Assembly (NCBI GenBank): GCA_024711295.1
Contig: JANJTB010000006.1
Coordinates: forward strand, 186,001 to 250,000
Direction: 5' to 3'
Origin: a bacterium
Lineage (GTDB): Bacteria > Bacteroidota > Ignavibacteria > Kapaibacteriales > UBA2268
Length of the DNA: 64,000 bases
This document shows positions 37,201 to 46,027 of this stretch, one piece after another. Numbering within the stretch: position 1 is the first letter of the stretch; each line of letters starts with the position of its first letter. The notes under the pieces were generated by a model. The model was not told where the DNA came from. It saw only the letters and a program-made list of their open reading frames with translations, and ran no database searches. Made by a program: the position numbers and the translations under genes.

Positions 37201-37376
37201 TCCGACGTGCTTTGTAAATTATTAATGACGTTAGTATTACTGAATAAGTGGGTTTTGTAATAAAAGTTATTAAAAGAAATTTTTCAAAAAATCCAATATA
37301 GGATTGATAATTTTGCCGTTTTTTGTTATATTATGTCATTACAATTAGTTACTTTAGTATTTTATTGTGTTACATA

Positions 37377-37397
37377 TTTGGAACTAAAATTTCCAAA
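37377..37397. repeat. Inverted repeat in the rlmN - aldehyde dehydrogenase intergenic region
   Basis: TTTGGAA (37377-37383) and TTCCAAA (37391-37397) with a 7-base spacer lie 24 bases upstream of the aldehyde dehydrogenase start. The symmetric half-sites are the size of a small operator, but no regulator can be named. The downstream Shine-Dalgarno AAGGAG is clear. Confidence 0.4.
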
Positions 37398-37420
37398 AAA
37401 TATTATCAAGGAGAAAAATA

Positions 37421-38902
37421 ATGCAAAAATTCAAAAATTACATTAACGGTGAATGGGTAGAACCAATCTCCGGAAAATACTTCCCCAATATTTCACCTGC
37501 AAATAATGAAGATATAATAGGTGATTTCCCTGATTCCGGCCAGCAAGATGTAGATGCTGCTGTTAGAGCAGCAAAAGAAGCCTTCAAAAGCTGGAGCAGA
37601 ATGCCTGCTCCAAAAAGAGGTGATATCATTAAAAAAGCTGGTGATATCTTTGTTAGAAGAAAAGCTGAATTAGCAAAAATAATGACCAGAGAAATGGGTA
37701 AGCCAACTTTTGAGACAGAAGGTGATGTTCAGGAAGCTATCGATACTGCGTTTTATTCAGCATCCGAGACTAGAAGACTGTTCGGCTTTACAGCTCCATC
37801 AGAGATGGAAAATAAAATGAATTTGTCGTTCAGAACACCAATTGGTGTTTGTGGGATAATCACTGCATGGAATTTTCCAGTTGCTGTTCCTTCATGGAAA
37901 ATATTACCCGGTTTAGCTGCCGGTAATACAATTGTCTATAAGCCCTCTAAAGAATCACCTTATTCAGGTGTTATTTTTGCTGAAATATTAGAAGAAGCCG
38001 GAGTGCCAAAAGGTGTTTTCAATTTACTTCTCGGTAAAGGTGCTATGGGTAACTTTATAGTTGAGCATCCAGATGTTAATTTAATTGGATTTACCGGCTC
38101 AACTGATATAGGTACAAAAATTGGAGAGATTTGTGGTAGAATGAACAAAAAAGTCTCTCTGGAAATGGGTGGCAAAAATGCTCAGATAGTTCTTGATGAT
38201 GCAAACTTAGAATTGGCTGTCGAAGGTGCATTATGGGGTGCTTTTGGTACTACAGGTCAAAGATGTACTGCTACTTCTAGAGTAATTGTAGAGAAAGGTA
38301 TCTATGACAAATTTATAGAAGTCATTGCTGACAGAGCACGTAAATTAAGACTCGGCGATGGTTCAAAGCCTGAAACTGAAGTTGGTCCGGTTATTCATGC
38401 ACAATCACTCAGGAACTGTCAAAACTATACAAATATTGGTATTGAGGATGGTGGTAGATTAATTTGTGGTGGTGAACCTGCTACTGATGGCGACCTCTCT
38501 AAAGGAACTTTTTTCAAACCAACAATTATTGCTGATGTAACTACATCAAACAGATTATTTAATGAAGAAGTTTTCGGGCCTGTATTGTCTATAACCAAAG
38601 CTGAAGATTTTGAAGATGCAATCAGACTGCAAAACCATTGTGAATATGGTTTATCATCGTCAATTTTTACAAGGGATGTTAACAAAGCATTTCTTGCAAT
38701 CAGAGAAATTGAGGCAGGTATTACTTATATTAATGCTCCTACTATAGGTGCCGAAGCTCACATGCCGTTTGGTGGTGTAAAAGGTACAGGTAACGGACAT
38801 AGAGAAGGTGGCTGGACTGTATTTGATATCTTTACTGAATGGAAAACAGTTTATGTAGATTATTCTGACAGATTACAAAGAGCTCAAATTGATAATTATT
38901 AA
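37421..38902 (+). CDS. NAD(P)+-dependent aldehyde dehydrogenase
   Basis: A 493-residue aldehyde dehydrogenase with the usual core: TAWNFPVAVPSWK (Asn), GFTGSTDIG, the general-base Glu in SLEMGGKNAQ, the nucleophilic Cys in TTGQRCTATS, and EVFGPVLS. It oxidises an aldehyde to the acid in the cytoplasm. The specific substrate cannot be told; the sequence recalls the semialdehyde-dehydrogenase-like part of the superfamily. An AAGGAG Shine-Dalgarno precedes ATG 37421. It is a single gene, flanked by a 5' inverted repeat and a 3' terminator. Confidence 0.9.
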   Translation: MQKFKNYINGEWVEPISGKYFPNISPANNEDIIGDFPDSGQQDVDAAVRAAKEAFKSWSRMPAPKRGDIIKKAGDIFVRRKAELAKIMTREMGKPTFETEGDVQEAIDTAFYSASETRRLFGFTAPSEMENKMNLSFRTPIGVCGIITAWNFPVAVPSWKILPGLAAGNTIVYKPSKESPYSGVIFAEILEEAGVPKGVFNLLLGKGAMGNFIVEHPDVNLIGFTGSTDIGTKIGEICGRMNKKVSLEMGGKNAQIVLDDANLELAVEGALWGAFGTTGQRCTATSRVIVEKGIYDKFIEVIADRARKLRLGDGSKPETEVGPVIHAQSLRNCQNYTNIGIEDGGRLICGGEPATDGDLSKGTFFKPTIIADVTTSNRLFNEEVFGPVLSITKAEDFEDAIRLQNHCEYGLSSSIFTRDVNKAFLAIREIEAGITYINAPTIGAEAHMPFGGVKGTGNGHREGGWTVFDIFTEWKTVYVDYSDRLQRAQIDNY

Positions 38903-38930
38903 AATATAATTATATTCGTCAATACTATCG

Positions 38931-38965
38931 AGACCTCAGATGTTTTATCTGGGGTTTTGTTTTTG
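38931..38965 (+). terminator. Intrinsic terminator after the aldehyde dehydrogenase gene
   Basis: Arms ACCTCAGAT (38933-38941) and ATCTGGGGT (38947-38955) pair over 9 bp with one G-U, with a 5-base loop, followed by TTTTGTTTTT. It lies 30 bases after the aldehyde dehydrogenase stop. Confidence 0.8.
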
Positions 38966-39013
38966 AAAGTAAAACACAACTAATCTTGAATTCAAACATA
39001 AATAAATTGATAA

Positions 39014-39652
39014 ATGACAGAACATAATAAAAATACTTCGCTTAAACCCCTTTTTATACTTGCATTTATATTGGTTTTGGCAGACCAAATAACAAAATTA
39101 TACTTCAAAGGATTCAATTTTTTGGGAATTGAACATTTAGGTTATAAATATGGTGAGCAAAATCCTGTAATTGATGGAATTTTGTACTGGACTTACATTG
39201 AAAATCCGGGTATGGCATTTGGTATTCAATTCGGATGGGCAAAAATATTTCTCAGTTTATTTTCAATTTTTGCTAGCATAGGATTAGTTTATTTATTAGT
39301 CAAAATAAAAGAAAGAAATATTTGGGTAAGAATTGGTTTCTCGTTAATTCTTGCAGGTGCTGTAGGTAATTTGATTGACAGGGTATTTTATGGAGTGATA
39401 TTTGGAGAAAGTCCGTTATTTTACGGTAAAGTTGTTGATTTTATTCAAGTTAATATTCCTGATATTGCCTTTTTGGGATGGACTCATTTTCCGGTTTTTA
39501 ACATTGCAGACTCTTGCGTTACTGTTGGTGTTAGTTTTTTGATCCTTTTTCATAATCATATCCCTGACTTTGCAGAAATTTTCGGAAAGAAAAAAAATGA
39601 ATCTGTAACTAATTCAACCGAAGAAAATTTACTTCAGGAAAACGCTGAATGA
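39014..39652 (+). CDS. lspA: Lipoprotein signal peptidase
   Basis: A 212-residue inner-membrane aspartyl protease that removes signal peptides of lipidated prolipoproteins. It has four transmembrane segments; catalytic Asp residues lie in AVGNLIDR and FNIADS, and FGIQFGWAK/ENPGMAFG match the conserved boxes. It is longer than the usual 150-170 residues owing to loop insertions, including one around GVIFGESPLFYG, and a charged C-terminal tail of about 30 residues. It overlaps rluD by 4 bp (ATGA). Confidence 0.93.
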   Translation: MTEHNKNTSLKPLFILAFILVLADQITKLYFKGFNFLGIEHLGYKYGEQNPVIDGILYWTYIENPGMAFGIQFGWAKIFLSLFSIFASIGLVYLLVKIKERNIWVRIGFSLILAGAVGNLIDRVFYGVIFGESPLFYGKVVDFIQVNIPDIAFLGWTHFPVFNIADSCVTVGVSFLILFHNHIPDFAEIFGKKKNESVTNSTEENLLQENAE

Positions 39653-40758
39653 TGGAATCATCTGATAAAAATAATTATCCTGATTACATCGAAAAGGAAT
39701 TTAAATTTATAGTCGCTAAAGGACAAAATCCTGAGAGGGTTGACAACTATCTAACTAAATATATTTACAATGCAACCAGAAATCGCGTTCAGAAAGCTAT
39801 AGATGACGGGAATGTGACTATAAATGGCAAAGTTGTAAAATCTAGTAGAAAGGTACAACCGAATGATGAAATCATTTGCAAAATAATGAAAGCCCCTCCG
39901 ATTGAATTATTGCCTGAAAGCATCCCTTTAGATATTTTATACGAGGATGATTATCTTCTTGTTGTTAACAAGCCAGCATTTATGTGCACTCATCCCGGAT
40001 TCGGTCATAGATACGGAACTCTTGTCAATGCTATTCTATATCATTTTGGATTAAGACAAGTCCTTCAATATGAAAGCATAGATGAAGATTCTGAAGATGA
40101 TGAAAACTCTGATGAGCTAGATGAGCCATTTCTCGATAATATTGATGAAGGTGAAATATTTGCTTCTGACTCTGTTAGACCAGGTATTGTCCATAGACTC
40201 GATAAAGATACTTCTGGCTTGCTCGTTATTGCCAAAAATCCTGAAGTACATGCAAAACTATCTGCTCAATTTGCAGCCAGAACAACTGAGCGTGAGTATA
40301 ATGCAATTGTTTGGGGTGATGTTAAGGAAGAATATGGCGTTATCGAAGGGGATATTGGGCGTTCGTCAAAGGACAGGAAGCTTTTTGCAGTTGTCAAAAA
40401 AGGTGGAAAATTTGCAAAAACTGAATATTGGGTTGTTAAAAGGCTTAAATTTGCAACATTAGTTAAGTTAAAACTACACACAGGCCGCACTCATCAAATT
40501 AGGGTTCATCTAAATCACATCAAGCATACTGTTTTTGGTGATACAGCTTATGGAGGTGCTCAAAATTTGTATAATGGTAGGCCTGAATTAAACAATATTG
40601 CCAACAAATGCCTGAAGCTCGTTAAACGTCAAATGCTGCATGCCCGTACTTTAGGATTCAAACATCCTGTTATAAATGAGTTTATGAGGTTTGATAGTGA
40701 TTTACCTGAAGATTTTATAAAAGTATTGAGTATTGTTGAAAGTTTAAATATTGAATAA
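39649..40758 (+). CDS. rluD: RluD-type 23S rRNA pseudouridine synthase
   Basis: A 369-residue enzyme with an N-terminal S4 RNA-binding domain (about 18-80) and a catalytic RluA-family domain with the motif GIVHRLDKDTSGLLV (catalytic Asp). RTHQIRVH is also present. Between the first conserved strand and the HRLDKD motif there is an acidic insertion of about 25-30 residues (roughly residues 141-172, rich in Asp and Glu) not usual in RluD. It starts with ATGATG, overlapping lspA. Confidence 0.9.
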   Translation: MMESSDKNNYPDYIEKEFKFIVAKGQNPERVDNYLTKYIYNATRNRVQKAIDDGNVTINGKVVKSSRKVQPNDEIICKIMKAPPIELLPESIPLDILYEDDYLLVVNKPAFMCTHPGFGHRYGTLVNAILYHFGLRQVLQYESIDEDSEDDENSDELDEPFLDNIDEGEIFASDSVRPGIVHRLDKDTSGLLVIAKNPEVHAKLSAQFAARTTEREYNAIVWGDVKEEYGVIEGDIGRSSKDRKLFAVVKKGGKFAKTEYWVVKRLKFATLVKLKLHTGRTHQIRVHLNHIKHTVFGDTAYGGAQNLYNGRPELNNIANKCLKLVKRQMLHARTLGFKHPVINEFMRFDSDLPEDFIKVLSIVESLNIE

Positions 40759-40768
40759 GGATGGAATA

Positions 40769-41371
40769 ATGATTAATAAGTTTGCTGAAAGCATTTACCC
40801 GATAAATGACCTGATAGCTAAAAGGTGGTCACCAAGAGCATTTGACATAAATAAAGTTGTTTCGAGAAAAGATATTATTTCAATATGTGAAGCAGGTCGT
40901 TGGGCACCATCTTGCTACGGTGATGAACCCTGGAGATTTATAGTATGGGACATTTACCATGATTCTGAATCTTATTACAATGCATTAGATTGTATAGGTG
41001 AATGGAACAAAAAATGGGTTTGTACTGCTCCGGTAATAATAGCTTCCTTTGCCGATAACAGTTTTAGAAAAAATGGCGATTTAAACAGATGGGGGCAGCA
41101 TGATACAGGTTTGGCGACTCAAAATATTTTACTTCAAGCATTTTCTTTAGGTTTGGTGGCACATCCCTTAGGGGGATTTGATTCAAAAAAGATTAAAGAA
41201 CACTTTAGTGTTGAAGATAGATTTACTCCAATGACTTGTGTCGCTATTGGATATCAGGCTGATATTGATGTACTTAATGGTGAACATGCTGAACAGGAAT
41301 CTAAACCACGTTTTAGGCGTCCTCTCGGTGAGACTTTTTTTGATGGAACCTGGAAAAAGCCGATTTATTAA
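40769..41371 (+). CDS. Nitroreductase family protein
   Basis: A 200-residue FMN-dependent oxidoreductase fold with the typical KRWSPRAFD opening, AGRWAPSCYGDEPWRF (FMN phosphate binding), QNILLQAFSLGL and the C-terminal PLGETFFDG. Nitroreductases reduce nitro compounds or quinones, though the physiological substrate is unknown. ATG 40769 with an AAGGA 7 bases upstream is preferred over an in-frame TTG at 40751. It is the third gene of the lspA-rluD group, 10 bases after rluD. Confidence 0.87.
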   Translation: MINKFAESIYPINDLIAKRWSPRAFDINKVVSRKDIISICEAGRWAPSCYGDEPWRFIVWDIYHDSESYYNALDCIGEWNKKWVCTAPVIIASFADNSFRKNGDLNRWGQHDTGLATQNILLQAFSLGLVAHPLGGFDSKKIKEHFSVEDRFTPMTCVAIGYQADIDVLNGEHAEQESKPRFRRPLGETFFDGTWKKPIY

Positions 41372-41373
41372 AA

Positions 41374-41399
41374 AAAAGCTGTCTACGAAGACAGCTTTT
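41374..41399. terminator. Bidirectional intrinsic terminator
   Basis: Perfect 11-bp arms AAAAGCTGTCT (41374-41384) and AGACAGCTTTT (41389-41399) with a 4-base loop lie between the convergent nitroreductase gene and rpmB. A/T runs on both sides suit termination in both directions. Confidence 0.85.
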
Positions 41400-41429
41400 A
41401 CAAAAATTTTTAAGAGTTAAAACAAAAAA

Positions 41430-41651
41430 TTAAGAAGCAAGTTCTTTCATCATTGCTTTGTAACCTTTTTTATCCAAAGTTCTGATTGCCTTTGCAGTAG
41501 CTTTAACAGTTATCCAGCGACCTTCTTCTGCAACCCAAATTCTTTTTTTCTGAAGATTGGGTAAAAATCTTCTCTTTGTCTTATTATTTGCATGCGATAC
41601 ATTATTTCCGGTTAATACTCCGGTGCCGGTTAATTCACATCTTCTTGACAT
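41430..41651 (-). CDS. rpmB: 50S ribosomal protein L28
   Basis: A 73-residue ribosomal protein with the L28 signature: CELTGTG near the start, GNNVSHANNKTKRRFLPNL, and a C-terminal VKATAKAIRTLDKKG. It is a one-gene unit on the minus strand, without the rpmG partner often found in other bacteria. The C-terminal end faces a shared terminator. Confidence 0.95.
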   Translation of the reverse strand: MSRRCELTGTGVLTGNNVSHANNKTKRRFLPNLQKKRIWVAEEGRWITVKATAKAIRTLDKKGYKAMMKELAS

Positions 41652-41731
41652 TTTTTATACCCTTTTAGAGAAATTTCAATTTAAATAAACTCAAATATAC
41701 ATAAAATATATGAATTGGCAAAAAAATAAGT

Positions 41732-42928
41732 TCACTTTTTTAATAACAATTTATATGAATCAGAAATTATTTTGATGCTTTTTTCCCAATTATAATTTTC
41801 TAAGACAAAATTTCTGCCGTTTTCACCCAGCATTCTAATCAAATCAGGATTCTCAATAATATTTGATATATGATCAACAAATTCTGATTCAGTCTCGGCT
41901 ATTTTAACTCCATTTTCTTTAGTTTTATTTATACCTTCAGCAGCAATTGGAGAGGCAACAACAGGTATTTTCATTGCAAGTGCTTCGAGAATTTTAATTC
42001 TGATACCGCCACCTACAAATAATGGAGAAATATAAATTCCTGCTTCTGAAAAAGGTTTTTTTAGGTCATTCACAAATCCAACAGCTTCAACTCCCAAATG
42101 GCCGAATTTTCTAAAACATTCAGGTGGGTTTTTACCGTACAAGAAAAATTTAATTTCAGGATATTTTTGTTTAAGGCTTGGCATTACATTTTTAATAAAC
42201 CATAATAATGCATCAACATTATGTACCCAATCATAAGTAGTGGCATGTACAAGATGAAACTTTTTCCTATCTATATTCAGAGGTGTCCATTCATCAAGAT
42301 TTATACCTGGAGCTGCTGTTATTAGATTTGATTTAGGTGCTATAATTTTTGCTAATTTAGCATCCTCATCAGTAATTGGGAAAGCAATATCAACTCCGTT
42401 TTGCAAAATTTCTGCTTCTTGCTTTTTTAGTTTTTTATATTGAGAATAAACATACCATCTCTTAGGATGGTAATAACTCAATTGCTTATAATAGCGCTTC
42501 CAAATTAAATTTTCAACATTGTGAAGTCTAAGTCCAACGGGCAATCCTGTTACTTTCTTTAATTCCAATGCCAATGGTGCCATTGCTGTATGGTCAGCGT
42601 GTATGATATCAACAGGATTTTTGGTTATATATTCAAGCAATTGATTTACAAAGTTTTTATTTTCATGTTTTCTTAGATATAAGGCACGACTATCAAATAA
42701 TGACTTCAAAATTCTCAACTTGGAATTCTTAACACTATGTTCGAATAATATTACGTGACCATATTTCGATGCTATCTTCAGATATTTATCTTCTGGTTTT
42801 GAATCTGCATAACACGCAAAAGAAACTTCGGCTTCTTTTGCCAATTGTCTGAAAGTACTGGCAATACCTACTTTCCCGCCATTTGTTTCCGGAAATGGAA
42901 ATTGAGGTGATAATTGTAGAATTCTCAT
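41732..42928 (-). CDS. GT-B glycosyltransferase (family 4-like)
   Basis: A 398-residue GT-B enzyme. The N-terminal domain begins RILQLSPQFPFPETNGG (loop for nucleotide sugar), and the C-terminal domain has the donor-site motif GGIRIKILEALAMKIPVVA with a Glu, and YGKNPPE. It is likely retaining and adds a sugar to an envelope glycan; donor and acceptor are unknown. It overlaps the family 2 gene by 4 bp, so both probably act on the same surface polysaccharide. Confidence 0.85.
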   Translation of the reverse strand: MRILQLSPQFPFPETNGGKVGIASTFRQLAKEAEVSFACYADSKPEDKYLKIASKYGHVILFEHSVKNSKLRILKSLFDSRALYLRKHENKNFVNQLLEYITKNPVDIIHADHTAMAPLALELKKVTGLPVGLRLHNVENLIWKRYYKQLSYYHPKRWYVYSQYKKLKKQEAEILQNGVDIAFPITDEDAKLAKIIAPKSNLITAAPGINLDEWTPLNIDRKKFHLVHATTYDWVHNVDALLWFIKNVMPSLKQKYPEIKFFLYGKNPPECFRKFGHLGVEAVGFVNDLKKPFSEAGIYISPLFVGGGIRIKILEALAMKIPVVASPIAAEGINKTKENGVKIAETESEFVDHISNIIENPDLIRMLGENGRNFVLENYNWEKSIKIISDSYKLLLKK

Positions 42929-43860
42929 TCTTTGCCCAGTATTTTTCTTCTAAACACAGACTTAAAAAACAAATATTGACTTCTAAATGCGCTTGTGCCA
43001 AGTGTAATGTCATACATTAGTTCTTTTGGAACCGGAATTCTCTCATTTCTATATGCCATAAATGCTACGGACATCATGCCAAGAATACCTTCGAAATATG
43101 CACTAAGCTTAATTCTCTTATATACAGCTTCGAGTGTTGCTGTAAAAATAAATAATAAAGTACGGCCAAAAGCAGTACCGACAGGCATATATTTCCATTG
43201 ATACCTGACTAACTGTTTATTAATTTTTACCCATCTGTCATCTGGAATTCTATTATTTCTAGATGCAAAATGCAAAGTTCGAATATTTGGAAAGTACCTT
43301 ATTTTAAACCCTGCCAATATTGCTCTTGTACAAAAGTCTAATTCTTCGAACCCAAATTCCCAAAATCCTCCGATTTTATTAAACACTCTTCGTCTGATGC
43401 CTGCCCCTGTTCCCGGGAAAATATGTGATTGATAACCTTTTTCAGGAATGTTGATTTTATCAACTTTATGTGGATACCACTCCCAAATTTTATTACCATC
43501 AGTAACTTCGATATCTTCTGAGCATACAATATCTATGTCTTCGTTCTTAGAAAATATTGATATTATTTTTTCGAAAGCATCCGAAGATTCAGGATATGAG
43601 TCATCGTCAGTACGCCATAATATATCACCTTTCGACCTTGAAACGGCTATGTTCAGAGACCTTATGTCAAAATTATCAGGCAACCAGGTATAATCAATAT
43701 CAGGGAAATCATTACTCATCATTTCACGAGTTCCATCGTCCGAGCCATTATCAACAACAATAATTTCTTTATCCAAGTAAGTTTGTGAAGAATAACTTTT
43801 TATAGTGCTTCTCAAATCTTCTTTTCTATTTCTGGTAACAATAATTACACTAATTTTCAT
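42925..43860 (-). CDS. Family 2 (GT-A) glycosyltransferase
   Basis: A 311-residue inverting GT-A enzyme. The N-terminus ISVIIVTRNRKEDLRSTI and EIIVVDNGSDDGTREM are the nucleotide-sugar binding region, WRTDDDSYPES has the DxD motif, and GGFWEFGFEELDFC fits the acceptor-side catalytic region (EDxDFxxR-like). Two hydrophobic stretches at the C-terminus (about residues 225-265) may be a membrane contact. It is transcribed before the GT-B gene. Confidence 0.87.
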   Translation of the reverse strand: MKISVIIVTRNRKEDLRSTIKSYSSQTYLDKEIIVVDNGSDDGTREMMSNDFPDIDYTWLPDNFDIRSLNIAVSRSKGDILWRTDDDSYPESSDAFEKIISIFSKNEDIDIVCSEDIEVTDGNKIWEWYPHKVDKINIPEKGYQSHIFPGTGAGIRRRVFNKIGGFWEFGFEELDFCTRAILAGFKIRYFPNIRTLHFASRNNRIPDDRWVKINKQLVRYQWKYMPVGTAFGRTLLFIFTATLEAVYKRIKLSAYFEGILGMMSVAFMAYRNERIPVPKELMYDITLGTSAFRSQYLFFKSVFRRKILGKE

Positions 43861-43952
43861 TTAAGGTGCTTCAATTATTTCAAATTTTTCTGGTCATTTT
43901 AACATCTCATGCAATTCTTTGCGAAAGTTATTTGGTATAGTTAAATTAAGTA

Positions 43953-45077
43953 TCAACTATTTGATATCAATGATTTATAAACATTATGGCCAAATTTTGA
44001 AAAATTCTCAAAATAACCGGTGTACCATTGATTTAGAGTAACACCAGCATTCTGTGAGTCAATTAAATCCTTATGGGTTTCGATTCCACCGGTTCGGATA
44101 ATATGAAATTCATTTTTCAGTTTTGATTTTTTTATCTCATCATGGGCAGTTTTACATAATTTGAGTGATTTATCTTTTAAAACCCGTCCGCTGATACCAC
44201 CACCAAAATTTTCAACAAAATACTTGTATTGGTCAAACTCCTTCTTATCTATATACTTCTGTATTTCATCATATTTAGTAGAGGTATTACCTAAATTGAT
44301 ACCATCAAATTCTAAATCAATCAGCAAATTGACTAAACTGCCAATTAATGATTCATTTGTATCAATTGAATACTTTACAATAACAGGTAAATTACGCTCC
44401 CTTTTTTTCAAAAAGTTATCCTTGATATACTGTAAGCGATTAATCATCTCTTCATCAAGAATTGTATGATCCTTATGAGTATGGTTACTTACATTGGGAC
44501 AACTTTCGTTAAGCTCAATAAAGTCAATATTCTGTTTAGCAAGATTATTCATACCCTCTACAAGTGATTTTAACGCATGCAGTCCTGATTCTGATGGATT
44601 ACTGCTGACACTAATACCAATAGGGCAACCATCTATTCTTTCAATTTTCTTTAAAGTACCTGCTATGGCTGAATGACCGTCATTGGGTAGTCCTAACCAA
44701 TTAATTGCAGCACCAGAGCGGGGAAGAGGTACAAAAGGATGAACAATGCCATTTTTTGCATTTCCCATCCTGGGTTGTGATGTGGTTGTTCCACAAAGCC
44801 AAGCACCAGCTCCTTGCGAAGCAACTACCTCATAACCTTTGCCTTTTTTGAACATACCTGCAGCATTAAAAATACAGTTATTGAATTTGATATCCCATAC
44901 TTTTATTGGATTTGACCAACTCGAAACATCAATGTTCTTTGGTGTTTCACTTACCAACCTGTCAAGAAATTCTTTTCTACCTTTAGAATAGAAGTCAATA
45001 TAGAATTTTGGAGAAAAGTTCGATAGAACAGGTCTCATAATGCCGTCTAATTTTGCGAGTCTTTCGGATAAACTCAT
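43953..45077 (-). CDS. pyrD: Dihydroorotate dehydrogenase-like flavoprotein
   Basis: A 374-residue TIM-barrel FMN enzyme. FNAAGMFKKGKGYEVV, CGTTTSQPRMGN, INWLGLPNDG and the catalytic segment LNESCPNV (Cys193 at the base position) place it in the dihydroorotate dehydrogenase family, which oxidises dihydroorotate to orotate in pyrimidine synthesis. A Cys at this position is typical of class 1 enzymes, whereas the LGLPNDG loop and the extended N-terminus are more class 2-like. No pyrK or other pyr genes lie nearby. A minor divergence from canonical enzymes means function is not certain. It shares the strand with cdd, which precedes it. Confidence 0.75.
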   Translation of the reverse strand: MSLSERLAKLDGIMRPVLSNFSPKFYIDFYSKGRKEFLDRLVSETPKNIDVSSWSNPIKVWDIKFNNCIFNAAGMFKKGKGYEVVASQGAGAWLCGTTTSQPRMGNAKNGIVHPFVPLPRSGAAINWLGLPNDGHSAIAGTLKKIERIDGCPIGISVSSNPSESGLHALKSLVEGMNNLAKQNIDFIELNESCPNVSNHTHKDHTILDEEMINRLQYIKDNFLKKRERNLPVIVKYSIDTNESLIGSLVNLLIDLEFDGINLGNTSTKYDEIQKYIDKKEFDQYKYFVENFGGGISGRVLKDKSLKLCKTAHDEIKKSKLKNEFHIIRTGGIETHKDLIDSQNAGVTLNQWYTGYFENFSKFGHNVYKSLISNS

Positions 45078-45157
45078 TATTATTTCTTATTTTGTTGCAG
45101 ACAATTGATTGCAAAAATACTCTAAAAAAATGAATTCTATTAATTTGTTGTAAATTA

Positions 45158-45610
45158 TTATTTGATAAAACTGTTGTTGAACATGAATGGCAACAACTCC
45201 TTAATTTCAAAACTAGTGATATTGACAATATCATTGTTGTCATTTAAATTAACTACAATTATTTCACTCTCAGCATTTGAGTCAAATTCAACAATCTTTT
45301 GCCGACACAATCCACAAGGTGTTGCGGCTTTAGTGCCAATTCCACGTAAAGCAATTACAACTTTTTTGACTTGTAAACATCCACTTTTTACCATCGAATC
45401 TATTGCAACCATTTCTGCATGCGAGCTTAGTGTATAATCTGCACTTTCAATGTTGCAGCCGGTATGTATGCATCCGTTTGAGTCAATCAATGCTGCACCA
45501 ACTGCATATCCTGAATATGGACAGTAAGCAAATTTTCTGACTTGAATGGCTTTCTCGACAAGTTCTTTGTCTGTCTTGTTAAGGTTGTTCAGTAATATAC
45601 TTTTCATCAT
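45158..45610 (-). CDS. cdd: Cytidine deaminase
   Basis: A 150-residue zinc deaminase converting (deoxy)cytidine to uridine in pyrimidine salvage. Zinc ligands are His64 (SSHAEMVAI, with the proton-shuttle Glu66), Cys99 and Cys102 (TPCGLCRQ). A His in place of the first Cys matches the dimeric E. coli type, although the short length fits the tetrameric type. YCPYSGYAVGAAL is the substrate-binding region. It starts MMKS (45610 or 45607) and overlaps the 3' end of the DUF454 gene by about 32 bp. Confidence 0.9.
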   Translation of the reverse strand: MMKSILLNNLNKTDKELVEKAIQVRKFAYCPYSGYAVGAALIDSNGCIHTGCNIESADYTLSSHAEMVAIDSMVKSGCLQVKKVVIALRGIGTKAATPCGLCRQKIVEFDSNAESEIIVVNLNDNNDIVNITSFEIKELLPFMFNNSFIK

Positions 45611-46019
45611 TCAAATTCCTGATTTCTTCTTCAGTTAATGTTTTGAGGGCAACTAGATGCCAGGTTACTCCTATTCCGACTAACAAGAGTATTATTCTTA
45701 TATAAAGTATTTCAACAAAGGTTGCCGATAATCCAAGTGTTAACCATAGTAAAGAAATTGACTTAATTCTTGCATTTTTTTCAATTCCCTGATACTCTCT
45801 ATAATTACGTATCATTCTTCCGAAGATTCTGTTTCGCACCAGTTTATAATAGTATTTCTCAGAACTACGTATGAAGAACCATGCTGCCAAAATCATAAAA
45901 ATTGTTGTTGGCCAGACAGGTAGAATTACGCCGATAATACCCATAATAACGCAAAAAACACCTGCACTAAGATATAATATCCGTATAAATTTATTTCTTT
46001 CTATTTTAAATTCAGTCAT
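45579..46019 (-). CDS. DUF454 (YbaN-like) small membrane protein
   Basis: About 146 residues with two transmembrane segments near the N-terminus (LYLSAGVFCVIMGIIGVILPV (19 or so residues) and PTTIFMILAAWFFIRSS) and another pair further on. The LPVWPTTIF and WFFIRSSEKYY motifs are the hallmarks of the YbaN/DUF454 family, whose role is unknown. ATG 46019 lies 8 bases after the metH stop and is preferred over 46055, which would overlap metH. It overlaps cdd at its 3' end. Confidence 0.85.
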   Translation of the reverse strand: MTEFKIERNKFIRILYLSAGVFCVIMGIIGVILPVWPTTIFMILAAWFFIRSSEKYYYKLVRNRIFGRMIRNYREYQGIEKNARIKSISLLWLTLGLSATFVEILYIRIILLLVGIGVTWHLVALKTLTEEEIRNLNDEKYITEQP

Positions 46020-46027
46020 AATTTTGT

